Shown: piece after piece, positions 1-11,920 of the stretch
How the letters are laid out: every line of letters starts with the position of its first letter
How positions within the stretch are numbered: position 1 is the first letter of the stretch
Origin: Thereva unica
Taxonomy: Eukaryota; Arthropoda; Insecta; Diptera; Therevidae
Assembly: GCA_949987705.1 (NCBI GenBank)
Contig: OX465281.1
Coordinates: 198,139,112-198,203,111 of the forward strand
Length of the DNA: 64,000 bases
Direction: 5' to 3'
Translations under genes and position numbers: made by a program
Notes under the pieces: generated by a model
Seen by the model: the letters and a program-made list of their open reading frames with translations, nothing else
The model's database searches: none
What the model was told of the DNA's origin: nothing

Positions 1-1620
1 AGACACTCTTTTTCCGAAAAAGAAGTATAGCTGAAGTTGATATTTTTGTTTAAAAAAAAAAAGACCTTAAAGTTTGACGACTCATAACTCCTAAAGGTTG
101 TGGTGGATGGTTCAATTCCTAGTAGTAAGCTAACAAAGGGGATAGAATAGATTTAGGGTTGAGGGTTAGGGAGAGTGCTGAAGGAGGTGGCGATGAATCC
201 TGCGTTTGAACTCTTCGATGAAGTCGAAGTCATAGTTTGAAGAATGCTTGAAACGGGGCTGTAGGGTAGGGGAATCAGTCTGTCGGACTAGTCTGGTGTT
301 GAGTGTATAAGATTGTCGTTGAACAAGGAAAAAGTTTATTTTGATAGAACTCGATAAATTGTGTCACTGCTGCTACATTCCTATTATGGTTACTCAAAGG
401 TTCGATTGCGAAGCTAAAGGCGTCGTTACCGATAAGTTTGAGGGACCTTTTTTGTACTTTATTTTACCAGGAGTTTGGGCCAAGAGTTCACTTATATCTC
501 GTTGTCAATAGTTTTTCCATCTCCATATCTTTCATTTTTGATACATCCGCTGATACATCCGCAACTACGGTATATAAATACTCAAGTTTTTACGATGAAA
601 AAAATTATTCAAAAATTGCGATTGAGTTAACTTTCCTTCGATGAGATCCACAAATACTGCAAGGTCGCATAGTAGTATATAGAAATTCTATAAAAATTTC
701 ATCTTAAGACCAGATATCTATTTGTTGGCCTATGTCACTTTCACTTTCATTTAAACAACTTCATCTAAAACTTTCCCTTTTCAACATTTCTCCTAATTGC
801 TATTTACGTCTTTAATACATGTATGTATGTACACGGCTGCAATTTACCATTTCTAAATGTTGTTTTGTTTTGTATTTGCCGCTAGCTTCGTTCAATTTTT
901 GTTTATGCCAAGATTCTTAATTGCCGTACTATGCTTATGTTGCGTTTCGTCCAAGCCAATGGTCATATAATTCACAATGTTTATATTTTTCGTATTGCTA
1001 GAATCATATGGATCCATATTACATTTGACGTTTTGTTTACTTTTACATTTGCCGATCACATGTGGTTTCTTATGATCATGTAATATGCAAACTTCATCCA
1101 TTTGATGTAGTTGTTCTCGGTAGCTTGCTTTTCTTTAAAGAAATTACTTTTTAGGAATGAATGTATTACATCTAGGGCAGTCATTTCAGGGTCGATTTGT
1201 TGCAATTTCATAAAAAAAAAGTTATATAAAAAATTAATTAGAATTTAGAATGCAATAACGCATATCTATGAAATAAAAGAAATGGAAAGGCTAAAGATAA
1301 ATTTAGCTGCAATAAATAAAGGGATGCCTAATAATAACGATCCCCACATCTGGCGATAACAAATGTATAGAACACAAATAGAGAGACCCTTCAAATAAAA
1401 CAAAACCATGCTGAACCGAAAGTAATTTATAAACCGAAACTTTCTCCCATTGCAAAATGTTACAACGATTCGAGAATAGTATCTCTCTCCTTGAATTGGA
1501 ATGAATCTTCATGATTTTATATGTGTCCAATCGTGGCATATTGTATAAGAATCATCAAATGCAATACCTTTAAAGCACAGTCCTACATCTAATAAAACTG
1601 CAACACCCCTGCCTGTGTGT
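1..1620. other. Noncoding stretch, nothing recognised
   Basis: AT-rich DNA with short chance ORFs only. The largest (78 codons on the minus strand near 1303-1539) shows no motif I recognise. Short ATGT/GTAC-rich simple sequence occurs near 820-835. No gene, RNA or element boundary could be supported. Confidence 0.5.
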
Positions 1621-1840
1621 CAATGGATGGTGTTGAACTAATGGCCGACCCATACCTTTGATAATATTTTAGGTGCTACATTAGCCAAGATTTGCGTCAA
1701 TGACCACATATTCCAAATCGTCAATAAGCACCCAAGTGCTAGGCATTTTTTGAGAGGCGCAAGTTCCTCCTTCAGCCATCGACCCGTGCTGTAATATAAA
1801 AATTCTACATTGGTCGTTTATAGAATACAGCTCTCTCATT
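1621..1840 (+). pseudogene. LINE family A reverse transcriptase fragment, heavily decayed
   Basis: This stretch aligns by eye, at nucleotide level, with the segment around 38,365-38,560 inside the better-preserved LINE A copy. That segment codes for the region after the RT active site (VDGVQLMADP through the SARAVFYKSYIRP block). Here there are frameshifts and stops and no continuous frame. It is an old fragment truncated at both ends, the most diverged of the LINE A RT copies in the window. The minus-strand ORF at 1681-1866 is only the antisense shadow of this fragment. Confidence 0.75.
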
Positions 1841-2145
1841 TCGCAATTCGGCGCTTCGAAAACCACTTTGTCGTAGTTAGATAAATTACAAAAAGGTCAC
1901 ATGGATAGAAGTGATTGCTATAGGGCAGTAGTTAAAGAGCAAGGAGGTTGTTGTATTAATGCATGGGCTGAAAATGAGCTAGTTGTCAGAAGTCAGGATA
2001 AACCCCGGAAGTAGTCGAATGGAGAGTCCTCTAATAAAACCGAGTGTACGCAACCCGCTTCCATAAAACACTTAAGATGAATTGTCTGCGAATTTTGGAG
2101 CTCCGCCTAAGGTTATCACCGATAGAGGAGCTACCTCCTCCTCGG

Positions 2146-2240
2146 TAGCCAGGGTCCAGTGTTGGATTACCCATTAGGTCGGACTAGGCCATGGCCTAGG
2201 GCCCCCGACGAGCAGGGCCCCCACGAAAATCAGATATGAT
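2146..2240. repeat. Possible hAT-type terminus (CAGTG...)
   Basis: A short GC-rich patch begins CAGTGTTGGATTACCC and runs into a GCCTAGGGCCCCC-type block. A similar GCCTAGGGCC block occurs near 45,770, next to a hAT-like transposase fragment. CAGNG starts and such G/C blocks are common at ends of hAT elements of the ZMYM1-like group. No partner end or target duplication was found, so this is weak. Confidence 0.3.
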
Positions 2241-2736
2241 TTTTTTTAAATACAATTTTTAATTTCAAGTTAATTTTTTCCTTTTTTTTAAATTTCGAGA
2301 AACAAATTTTTAATGTTTTATTTCCAACCAATTTATTCATCATCTTAATATGTATTTTTAAACGCAAAATATTTAAAAATGTTTATTCATTTATTCTTTC
2401 GATTGTTATTTCATCTGACGATTCGAATTTAAGGGGAGGTTCTCATCTAGAATTTTGAAATTTTCGATTTTTTTTTGCATTTTCTAAAAGTTTAGCATGT
2501 CTAGAATGTTGTGTTAAATTTATTAGTTGATCCGATGAGTAGAACGTGTTCTACAGTCCGTTTATTGTTGCGGTGTCATGATCGCAGCGGGACGCTCGTT
2601 GCCATAAGATGAATTTAGTTCCCTAAAATGTATATACATATGTAGCAGCAGTTAAAAAACACTAAAAAATTGTAAATTCGAAAAAATATAGGTCAAAATT
2701 GATGAAAAATAGATTTTTGATCCGCCATATTGGATC

Positions 2737-2785
2737 TGAGGAAGAAGTTATACCGGAGGACTGGAAGAAAGCGATTATATGTCCA
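2737..2785 (+). pseudogene. RTE-type LINE RT fragment, left half (interrupted)
   Basis: Codes for a stretch with EEEVIPEDWKKAIICP, the typical N-terminal entry into an RTE-clade reverse transcriptase. The reading continues, in the same protein order, at 6081 (IYKKGDKLNC...). A 3.3-kb unit with inverted ends sits between the two halves. The fragment is truncated on its left. Confidence 0.75.
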
Positions 2786-2789
2786 ATAT

Positions 2790-3272
2790 GGGTAATTCTT
2801 TTACAAACCGAACACTTTCTGACCGACCCCTCTTCGATTTGTCTGAAACTTTTTTTACGGGTTCTATATCGAAAAATAAGATATACGTGTCCGAGGATTT
2901 TCCCATTTTTTATTTTTTTTACGGGGGGTGGAAAATTCGAGATTTTCGTGATTTTTGGATTGAAGACCTATTTTCAAAAATTCATAACTCCGGTTCTATT
3001 TGAGCTAGAAAAAACATTTTTTTTTAAATTAAAGGTAAAAGAGGGAATTTTAAGGAAAAAATATTTCAAGAAAATTTATGACAATTTTTCCATTGTTATT
3101 AGCAATTTAAATGTTAAAATCGATATTTAACAATGTTCCCCACCTCGTAGCACTTTTTAAATATAACCATTGTATTCTACGTTAAATTTTACATTGAAAA
3201 TGCTTTTTTAAAAAATGGAGAAAAGATGGTTTCTATTGGAGAAAAACCAAATAAACAAGCGCGACATGTTTG
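2790..3272 (+). repeat. Left terminal inverted repeat of the long-TIR unit
   Basis: 483 bp running from GGGTAATTC to about GCGCGACATGTTTG. Its reverse complement is at 5590-6080. The ORFs in the arms (2699-3130 and the antisense ORFs at 5836-6132) are shared noncoding sequence, not genes. The arm is AT-rich with T-runs. Confidence 0.85.
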
Positions 3273-3520
3273 CGTGCTGGTTGTAATACCTAGAAGCCAC
3301 ATTTTTGCCGCCTCATACTATTTTTTTTCTATTATATTATCAGCAGTAAATATATTTGTAAGAAAATTATGTTATTTATTAGTGAATAAGGCTTCATGAA
3401 GGATTAGGTGTATTAATATATATTTCACTTGAAAATTTTAACAACTTTTTTTGAACAGTAAATCACAACCGCACATAATTTCAACGTTAAGGAATTCCAG
3501 GGCATTGGATATGGATTGTT

Positions 3521-3850
3521 TTATCTTGAAAGACCGGAGACCGTTCTTAACATAGACAGGGACTCCAGTGAAATGGATATTGAAGGAACATGATCGCGTA
3601 ATGAGGCCTCAGAGACCAGTAAGATGTGAATGTTGGACCCATGTAAGATTTCCCGCAGTTCGTCGATTTTATTACGCCGGCCCAGGTCCTGGAGTCGTAA
3701 CTGCCGGCGTAGATCCTCTAATTTGTTCGAAACTACGGCGATGTCATGTCGAACTGTTTCCACATCGTCTCTCAGTTCTGCGATTTGAATATTTAAAGTA
3801 TTACATACCTCATCAATGCGGGCTATTAGGCGAGTCTCGAGTGAGTTCAA
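3521..3850 (-). pseudogene. Coiled-coil ORF fragment, possibly a LINE ORF1 piece
   Basis: A 109-codon ORF whose first about 60 residues show heptad-like spacing (LETRLIARIDEVCNTLNIQI and on). The start resembles the LETRF-AKID segment of the LINE B ORF1 at 59,866-60,756, which hints at an ORF1-type coiled coil. No RNA-binding or zinc-finger motif follows. It lies next to the helicase relic on the same strand, inside the long-TIR unit. Function unknown; it could be chance or a cargo fragment. Confidence 0.35.
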
Positions 3851-3876
3851 ACGGACCTCGAAGGTCGCAAATTTAA

Positions 3877-4570
3877 CATACGATTGAAGCTTGGCAATGA
3901 GAACTTTAGTGCTTCAATTGATTTCTTGTGCGCTATTGTACATTTGTCCCAAACAATCAGTTTGCATTCAATCAACAATTTTCCTATAGCACTGTTCCAG
4001 GGGCTGTTGCACCTTGTTGTTTCCGTTGTGTTCAAATTCAATGGCAATTTGAGTGCGGAATGTGCAGTACGTCCTCCGTCTAATATCGTCCCTGCTACTC
4101 TGGATGATGCGAAAGCTAGTGCAACGTCAGCTCGCGATTGAATTATGGTCCGAATCAGCGAAATACCGAATGTTTTTCCTGTTCCACCCATCCAGGAAAG
4201 AGATCCGACCAGTGCGGTTGTTCACGTCCAATTCAATGTTTCGTAAGCATTTCTTTGTTGATCATTCAGCAATGGTACAGTAGATTGGATCGCTTCTTGC
4301 AGCGTATTTCGATCGATGATGATGCTCTTGGTTCAGTTTTTGATCGAACGCATCGTGCATGGGTCGATTCGCACATCTATGCCAACCTGAATTAATAGTT
4401 TATTTGCTATCGTAATGCACATATCCTCAATGAAAATCAGTCCTTTGTCGTATATTTCATCACACATTGTTATTTACAAATTGTGCAATATATTTTGTAC
4501 ACCATAGAATATATCTTCAGACATGTCCTCCGTGTATTTGCTCCATAACTCTATAGGTTGAGACGGATAG
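3877..4570 (-). pseudogene. Helitron-type PIF1-like helicase fragment
   Basis: Reading leftwards from about 4560, the pieces match the usual order of a Helitron RepHel helicase region: an LWSKYTEDMSEDILYG segment, EDMCITIANKLLIQ, LLNDQQRNAYETL, then Walker A (GGTGKTF near 4170-4190), an LDGGRTAHS motif, and a Walker B-like VWDKCTIAHK. Frameshifts and stops occur between the pieces, and Walker B has K where E is normal, so it is dead. PIF1-like helicases unwind DNA during rolling-circle transposition. The Rep endonuclease half and the Helitron ends (5' TC, 3' CTRR hairpin) were not seen. RTE sequence starts just beyond its upstream end. Confidence 0.8.
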
Positions 4571-4574
4571 AATG

Positions 4575-5589
4575 TTGTCACTTCTTCTTCTTCTTCTTCG
4601 ATGGCTCTACAGCCCAATTCGAGCCTTGGCCTCCATCAGCTTCTTCCTCCAGACGTCTCTCTGCTCCGCAGCTTGTCTCCAGTTTCTTGTGTTGAGCAGT
4701 TTTGCTGCATCGACCTTAACATTATCTTCCCACCTTAACCGTGGTTTGCCAACTGGTCTTTTGCCATCTGGTAGTAGATACAGGGCTTTTTTTGGTATCC
4801 TTGAGTCATCCATTCTTTGGACATGGCCGGCCCAACGTAAACGTAGTAGTTTGGCATGGGTCGAAAGTTTACATTCTTTGTATAAGTCGTACAATTCGTG
4901 ATTGTAGCGTATTCTCCATGCACTGTCTTCATTGATTGGGCCGTATATCCTTCGGAGAACCTTCCTCTCAAATATATCCAGCTTGTCTGCGGATTTCTGG
5001 GAGATACTCCAAGCTTCACATCCATACGTAGCTACTGTACGTATGATGGTTTTGTAGATTCTTATTTTAGTTTTTCTGTGGATGTCTCTGGATTTCATTA
5101 CTGGCAGTAGTGAGAAGTATGTTCTGTTCGCGGCGTTTATTCTTCTTTGTACGTCTATCGTTTCATCGTTGTCTTCGCTGACTGTTGACCCCAGGTAGTT
5201 AAATTGGTTTACCCGTTCGAAGTTATATTCCCCCCAGGTGGTATTGTGGTTTCTTCTTCTTCTTTCCACCCTTGACTGAATTAGAATCTTACTCTTCTCT
5301 GCGTTTATTTGCAGCCCTATATGTTTTGCTCCATCTTCTAATTCTGTAAATATTTCTCTAAGATATGACAGTGATCTTGCAAGGCAGTTTATATCGTCGG
5401 CATATCCTGCCAACTGTTTGGATTTGTTAAGCAGGGTTGCGTTCGCATCAATGTCAACCTTGCGAATTACTCCTTCTAGGCAGAGATTAAATAGCATGGG
5501 TGCCAGCCCATCGCCCTGCTTTAAGCTTTGCTTGACTGGGAAGGATTCCGTCAATTCTCCTTGTATTCTGACTGCACATCTTGTATTAA
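4575..5589 (-). pseudogene. RTE-type LINE fragment, RT C-terminal half with (GAA)n tail
   Basis: A long open frame on the minus strand reads through RT motifs KQGDGLAPMLFN, then GYADDI (the catalytic YADD block), then NYLGST, followed by the C-terminal region with RWAGHVQRMDD and GKPRLRWED. This is typical of RTE-like non-LTR retrotransposons. The element ends in a (GAA)n tail, seen as TTC repeats at 4575-4600 on the plus strand, the expected 3' end. The endonuclease and N-terminal RT are missing (5' truncation at the inverted-repeat arm). A sister copy with an internal deletion lies at 34,944-35,735. The frame runs on past 5589 into the arm (to 5647), but that part is not RTE sequence. Confidence 0.85.
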
Positions 5590-6080
5590 CAAACATGTCG
5601 CGCTTGTTTATTTGGTTTTTCTCCAATAGAAACCATCTTTTCTCCATTTTTTAAAAAAGCATTTTCAATGTAAAATTTAACGTAGAATACAATGGTTATA
5701 TTTAAAAAGTGCTACGAGGTGGGGAACATTGTTAAATATCGATTTTAACATTTAAATTGCTAATAACAATGGAAAAATTGTCATAAATTTTCTTGAAATA
5801 TTTTTTTCCTTAAAATTCCCTCTTTTACCTTTAATTTAAAAAAAAAATGTTTTTTCTAGCTCAAATAGAACCGGAGTTATGAATTTTTGAAAATAGGTCT
5901 TCAATCCAAAAATCACGAAAATCTCGAATTTTCCACCCCCCGTAAAAAAAATAAAAATAAAAAATGGGAAAATCCTCGGACACGTATATCTTATTTTTCG
6001 ATATAGAACCCGTAAAAAAAGTTTCAGACAAATCGAAGAGGGGTCGGTCAGAATGTGTTCGGTTTGTAAAAGAATTACCC
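5590..6080 (-). repeat. Right terminal inverted repeat of the long-TIR unit
   Basis: Inverted copy of 2790-3272. Differences seen by eye are one A/T change in the first 30 bases, a 6-bp insertion in the A/T run near 5950, and one extra base in a homopolymer. The near-identity implies recent formation or gene conversion. Confidence 0.85.
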
Positions 6081-6377
6081 ATATACAAGAAAGGAGATAA
6101 ATTAAACTGCAAAAACTACAGAGGCATCTCACTCCTCAGCACCAGCTACAAAATCTTCACAATACTTGTGAAACAAAAACTGGAACCTAAAGCGGAAGGC
6201 CTTATAGGAGAATATCAAGCTGGTTTTAGGACAAACAGGTCAACATCGGACCAACTGCTGACCTTAAGGCAAATTCTGGAGAAAACCTGGGAAAGGAATG
6301 TAGATGTATACCAGATATTTGTCGACTTTCAACAGGCATATGACTCAATAAACAGAGAGAGGCTATACGAAATGTAG
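6081..6377 (+). pseudogene. RTE-type LINE RT fragment, right half
   Basis: Continues the RT interrupted at 2785: IYKKGDKLNCKNYRGISLL, GEYQAGFRTNRSTSDQL, then FVDFQQAYDSINRERLYE, which carries the first catalytic Asp block (F-D-x-x-x-A-Y-D). It stops at 6375-6377, where homology is lost. The reading frame opens upstream inside the inverted repeat only by chance. The catalytic YADD part is absent here. Confidence 0.8.
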
Positions 6378-9300
6378 GGTCCCTAGGTCCCGGGTTCGGA
6401 AACCCCTTATTCGGAAACTGCTGGAAATTTTGAGATGAACTTAAATTTCCACAAACTGTGGGACGCGGAAAACAATTCCCAGTCCAAAAAGAGCTAAACT
6501 ATGGTTTGAAAAAGTTATTGTGTATAGGGTAATGTAAGTTTTGCACTATTTTTAAAGAAAGCTAGGATTTTGACAGATTACGTCTTGATGGGAAGATTTC
6601 GCTCTGCTGAAACTAGAAATGGTAATGTCATTTAGAACGGGTTTCACTCCAACTAGTTTATAAAAACATCACAAGAAAATCCCTTTTTTTCCTAAGGAAA
6701 TTTAGGGATATTTTACTTTAACAAACGATTGGATGGTGCAACTCATTTTTACAAACTGAAACTTTTACAACTTTGTTATTGTTAAAGTTAATTTTAACAA
6801 TTACTTTAATCAATGATTTGGTGCAACTTACTCTTAATAGACCGGTTCTCGTAGAATTGCGGCGGGAAAGTAGCCTTGGAGGTGATTGTTGCTCAGTGGG
6901 GGACCGCTTGCAAAAACCACACTCGCGTTTAAAAATATAAAGCTTTCGACACCGCTGGAGTTATTACCCGCACATTCACGCCGAAATACTCAAATTTTTT
7001 CGTCTGCATTTTCCATTCGAGGTGGGCAAGACGTTAGATGCGTCTTATGGGCCTTATGGGGTAACCCACTCGGGGTCTACATGAAGCAGTGGGCCTAGCC
7101 TCATAGGGTCCTTATATGCACCCCCTCAAAATGCTAGTCGGGTACCAACCGGCCAAAGACAGGACGTGCTACAGGGGCTGGTTTTCCAGGACTCCACTCT
7201 AAAGTATCGATTGCAATTTAAATACATGACATTGAGACCTGTACTAGGCTGAACCTTGAGAAAAGATTGGAAGGTGCTAATATTTGATTGTTTGCTTTCA
7301 AGGCATACTAAACGTGGAAATTCCCTTCCAAAATAGTTGCAGGGTACTTTGACGTAATCCTGGGAACAGCTGATCAGGAAAAATAGAGTCTCGTTCTGCT
7401 GTGTCCACGGACACTGGATTAGGTATCGAGGACAACGAGAAACTGCAGGCAAGCTTACGATGGAGCGCTCTGAGATGCTAAGATGGTCCACCTTCAAGTC
7501 TCTGATAGAGGAGTGGGTTAAGAGACTGAACCCTAGCAATGGAGAATCAGTTACAGGTCTTAGACAGGCAAAATATAACTAATAAGACCCTTTGCTTTAC
7601 GGGGCGTCATCACCTTAAACATGACGGACTTTACTTTGCTGGTGGGATATCTGACTGCCCACGGTCTCATTTTATAAGCTAGGAATTCCTGAGGAAACAG
7701 AATCCCGACACTGGATGGAAGGCGGCGAGATTTCGAGAAAAGGTCTCTGCGCATGTCCTGCACTGATCTGATTTAAAAGAACAACGTTTATCAGAGAGCT
7801 TCTGAGCCCCACGTCCTTCAACAAAACACGTTACTGCTTTCTTCTAGAGGGCTGACGGTCTTTTCAGACCAGTGGGGTTTGTAGTTGTTCATAGGATTTG
7901 CCGCCATACTCTCATAATAATAATAACAAATCTATATAGCTTAGACAAAGAGCCAGGTCTAGCTAGGTTATAACGAAGTAGCTTTCCTTTCAATCCATTA
8001 ATATTATTTTTATATTTTACGATATTATAATTCTCCCAAGTTCCAAGTTCATTTATATCCGTCGCACTGCTGCATTCAACCTAATTTGTAATGCAAAATA
8101 CAGCAATTACTCTACTCATAAAACACATAAAATTTTACAATTACGAATATTGGTTTAACGAGGCAGAAACCTTTTAAAGTATCGCTAAAGACCATTTGAT
8201 CCCAACTTCATTGCACTTAAAATTTCCCTAATAAACTCATTTTGTATATATCTATCACAAATTAAACTGGTTGTAAAAAAAAATTTAAGATAATGGAATT
8301 GCGAGCATTAAGAAGGATCAAAAGATGAACACACACCTTTTCAAAATTATTACAAAACCAATTACGTAGTACATTCTTACACGGTTATATACTCAAATGC
8401 CTGTGTGTTATCTTTCTTAACCTTTCCTTCCAATCATTTTTTTTCTTCTTCAACAAAACATCCTTTTTGTTGTGCGGTGTTATTTCATTTTTTTTATCCT
8501 TTTAATACTTGTTTACGACCATAGATGGATGCTGCGAAAAATAAGTTTCGAAAAATATTACAAATCACCATTGTGCAGCATCGTTTGTCTGGTAACGCAG
8601 AAATTTCGTTTTTTTCGCAAAAAGGTCGAATGTTGAAATCATTTTTCAGGTCGAACATGACACCGGGGAATCCCTATTACACAGTGTACACAAGACTGTT
8701 GGTATCCAGTGATATTGTAAGAATTTTATGGGCCATGCTAAAACCTCCCCAAATAAAAAAAAAGTGGAAGATATAAATAAGAAAATTTCCCTTAAAGCTC
8801 GCACACAGGATCAGCTTACAATTCCTCTTGATTTATTTTCAACGGAGTAGCATCATGGTTAATTTCGTTGACGTCTTTTTGGATATCAACAGCAGCAGCA
8901 GGATAGCGCAACTTCACATAAATCTTCAAGACGCCATCCGAGGTGCGACTAATGTCCTGGCATGTTCTTGCTGAGTTCCAACCCCTAATTATATTGGGGG
9001 GACAATTAATTTGTTGTACGCTGTGCTGTCACAAGCCACCATCCACCACCACCATCATCATCCTGAACCCAAAAAGTTTCGGATTACATAATTTTTTTCC
9101 CCGTCCGTATCCTGAAATGAGCTTCAGCATAATTAGATGTGAAGATGGTGGCGAAAAGACGTAGAAAAAAGGCAGAGGAAGACATTTTGTCATCCTTTCC
9201 AGTTGCCAGATGCATAGAGCTGCGATAGAAAGAGTGAGAAAGAGATCCTCAGAGGTCGACAGGACTTGCAAGGAGCAGTTTCTCATTGAACTTGCTAAGT

Positions 9301-11299
9301 AAGGGTAATCTGAGAAAGCCGTTCAAAAATAGATTGAACCTTCGACGCTTTCTGGTGTGTCCTTAAGCATCTTACATCACCCATCCCCGATTGACCATTA
9401 AAAAAGTTGGTGGAAGAAACGTCCTTTATATCTCCCCGTACATGTGAGAGACGATGCATACCAATATGTAACGTATTTAATAGGGCATCTCGGTGTGGGT
9501 TACCTGGCTTAATGGCGTCGGAGGAGGCATGTCCTTGGGGTGCTATCAGATAAGCAAGTGTGCTGCCTTGAGGGAAGTTCACAGAAAATTAAACCGGAAG
9601 AGAGGAGACCATCATGTCCAAGTTGAACTTAAGTTCACTTTAATGTCCTTACCGAAGAGATAATTCGATTCAATTAAACTCGTCCTAGTTTCCTTTATGA
9701 TATTTTTTGTATCCTGCACAAAGGATTTTTATTGCAGCAATCTCTATACTGCACAACACACACACACATACACATCAAATCGATTTCCACTCACTAAACC
9801 CAACGCAGAGCGGGAGAATTTAATAATATTTTATTTGTTGAACAATTTTTGTTGATTGTTGAAATTCTCGTCCTTTATTATTTTCTACTTACTCCGTCTG
9901 GAACGAATTTGTGCGATGCTTGGGGGGAGCAGAATTCTTGTAAAACATCCTGAAGTTTCCTTGTTGAATCTGAAATTTGGAAGTTTTATAAACTTAATAT
10001 TTGTTTTTGTAATGGGGAATATAAAATTAAATTTTATGAACGGAGATGGTTTTTTGGATGATTATCGATGAGTGGGATTATGAGAGGATATTTCGGTCTA
10101 TGAGAGAAGTAGGTCAGAGTACACAGTTTTAATGTCGACAGTTTTTTTTGAGAATACTTCTTTTGCAGATAAAGAAATTAAAATTTTGACTAGGATAATA
10201 ATAAGCATCTGGCATGTTATCGTAGACTTTCCATAAAATTGTGTATTCAAGTTGGGGTATGTGGAAAACCCCAACCTTGGAAATAACGCTTTTTATTTCC
10301 AGTAAGTTTAGTTTGAAAGATAGAATAGAGTAGGATAGATTATAAAAGTCTCTTCTATACTCTAGAATGTAGGATCCAAGATGGCAACCAAATACGTCAA
10401 TAGATGGACAACACAAGCAAGAATGGTACCTTTTTACGATGGCTAGTTACGACAAATAGCTTACTACAAAATCTAGATACAAGTGGATTTAAGAAGGTAC
10501 CACAAGCATACAACTTAGCGACAACGCCGAATTTAAGCATAGACATAACCTTCTATATTTACAAGCCATGAACACCAGTTATGTATAGGTTAGTCGGTGG
10601 TCCGGGTGGCACATTTGTTTGCTGTCAAATTGTATGGAAAAGTGGATATTATCTTAAAGGGTTGAAGCCACCCCTAAATCGGCTACAAAAAGAAAAAAAA
10701 ATGTAATTTTTTTTTCCAAGTTTATGCTTCAAATTCGATTGTAGGCGTACTATCAGGCAAAAATAAATTATAAAATTATAAAAATCAACTTTAAATAAAA
10801 ATTTTTTTTTTTCAAAAATTTTTGTTTTTTGCTTTTTGCTTGTAATTTGGTTTGGTATTATCAGCCATAAAGTTATTATTTTCAACCCTTAAGGGGGTAA
10901 AACTTCCCCTGCATTAAAATTGTAATTGAAAAAAATTCTTCAAAGACTTTTATAGAAAAACTGGAAAAATAAAAATCTTAAAGACTTTTATGCAAGACAG
11001 AAAAAAATAATAGTCTTTTTTAAAAGCTATTTTTGATTTTAAAAATAAAAATCCATTTTAATTATTATTTCGAACAGAAAAAAACAAATATCTTTAATAA
11101 CAGTTTTAAAAGATGAGTTAAAAATAAGTTTTATTATTTTTGGTAAAATTTACCTGTTACTGTTGTCTTAAATCATATATGTCTCAAAATAATTATTATT
11201 TTCTGATTTTTTCGATATAAGTTATAACAGTTATGATCCCTGAAATTATGTTTTGCAAAAATAAAAAAAAAGTCAGCTGTTATTATCCCACAAAAGGTT
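6378..11299. other. Long stretch without recognisable genes
   Basis: Several short ORFs (up to 137 codons at 7126-7539 on the minus strand) show no motif I know. There are simple repeats near 9043-9063 (CAC/CAT) and 9752-9772 (CA). An inverted pair AAGGGTTGAA / TTCAACCCTT brackets 10,656-10,890 and could be a small hairpin element, but no target duplication was found. The rest is AT-rich and unassigned. Confidence 0.4.
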
Positions 11300-11428
11300 T
11301 GTAACGAAACAAGCCGCTGTAAATAATAAACCCAACGGCACCACCGCTGTTAACAAAAACAAGACACAACCGCTGAATAAGTTGCTGACATTTCCACAAC
11401 AGAACAGCGCAGCGCAGCAAGGCACCAA

Positions 11429-11435
11429 TATAAAA
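11429..11435 (+). promoter_or_regulatory. LTR TATA box
   Basis: TATAAAA in the context CCAATATAAAAGGCCGG. A TCAGTCGTG initiator-like sequence lies about 30 bp downstream (near 11,459), the usual spacing for an insect RNA polymerase II start. The same arrangement is present in the 3' LTR. Confidence 0.7.
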
Positions 11436-11570
11436 GGCCGGTGCCTGGCTGCGAAAGTCAGTCGTGATCAGATAGTGGAAGAGGTGATTCCTCTGCCTGA
11501 TAACTGAACAGACCCATAGGAGAGTTGATCGTATGGTTCATGTACAGACGACCGATACCTTTTCAAACCA

Positions 11571-11843
11571 CGGAGAGTTGATCCAGTGGTAACGAAAGAC
11601 CAATACATTTACAAGCACCGGAGAGTTGATCCAGTGGTGCCGACCGACCGATACATTTACCCGCCACGGAGAGTTGATCCAGTGGTGCCGACCGACCGAT
11701 ACAATTACCGGCCACGGAGAGTTGATCCAGTGGCGCCGAACGACCGATACATTTACCGGCCACGGAGAGTTGATCCAGTGGCGCCGACCGACCGATACAT
11801 TTACCGGCCACGGAGAGTTGATCCAGTGGCGCCGACCGACTTA
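11571..11843 (+). repeat. 48-bp tandem repeats in 5' LTR (5 full units plus partial)
   Basis: Units begin CGGAGAGTTGATCCAGTGG and recur every 48 bp at 11,571, 11,619, 11,667, 11,715 and 11,763, with a partial unit at 11,811. Because 48 is divisible by 3, all frames look open and give false repeat proteins. The early units carry TGGTGCC and the later ones TGGCGCC, which resembles the first bases of the primer binding site. Confidence 0.95.
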
Positions 11844-11914
11844 CACCTTTTCCATTTCCATCTCTTTCCCTCCCTTGATAGCTTTGTAACATAGTTGTAT
11901 ATAATATTATAATC

Positions 11915-11920
11915 AATAAA
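11915..11920 (+). terminator. LTR polyadenylation signal
   Basis: AATAAA within CAATAAAAATAAGG, downstream of the repeat array and about 80 bp before the LTR end. It would define the R/U5 boundary of the transcript. The same signal is in the 3' LTR. Confidence 0.6.

Larger units (their letters stand above)
2790..6080. mobile_element. Unclassified 3.3-kb element with about 490-bp terminal inverted repeats
   Basis: The left arm (2790-3272) and right arm (5590-6080) are inverted copies, differing by eye in about one substitution and two small indels. Both outer ends read GGGTAATTC inward from the border. ATAT lies immediately outside each end (2786-2789 and 6081-6084). Joining the flanks at a single ATAT restores the order of an RTE reverse transcriptase (CPI then YKKG), so the unit looks like an insertion with a 4-bp target duplication. 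Inside are a coiled-coil ORF, a Helitron-type helicase relic and a 5'-truncated RTE piece. No DDE transposase was recognised. It may be a non-autonomous long-TIR or foldback transposon. An inverted duplication made during repair is the alternative. Confidence 0.65.

Noticed and set aside
2699..3130. 143-codon ORF
   Set aside because: Begins in the RTE fragment by chance and runs through the inverted-repeat arm; the arm copy at 5.6-6.1 kb has indels that break it, and there are no motifs.
3568..4395. Plus-strand ORFs
   Set aside because: Antisense shadows of the coiled-coil and helicase relics on the minus strand.
6385..6420. Another tRNA-like B box (CCCGGGTTCGG)
   Set aside because: No A box, no T-stem of the right length and no tail; chance similarity.
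11571..11843. CRISPR-like array
   Set aside because: Units are contiguous 48-bp repeats without unique spacers and lie inside an LTR in an insect genome.
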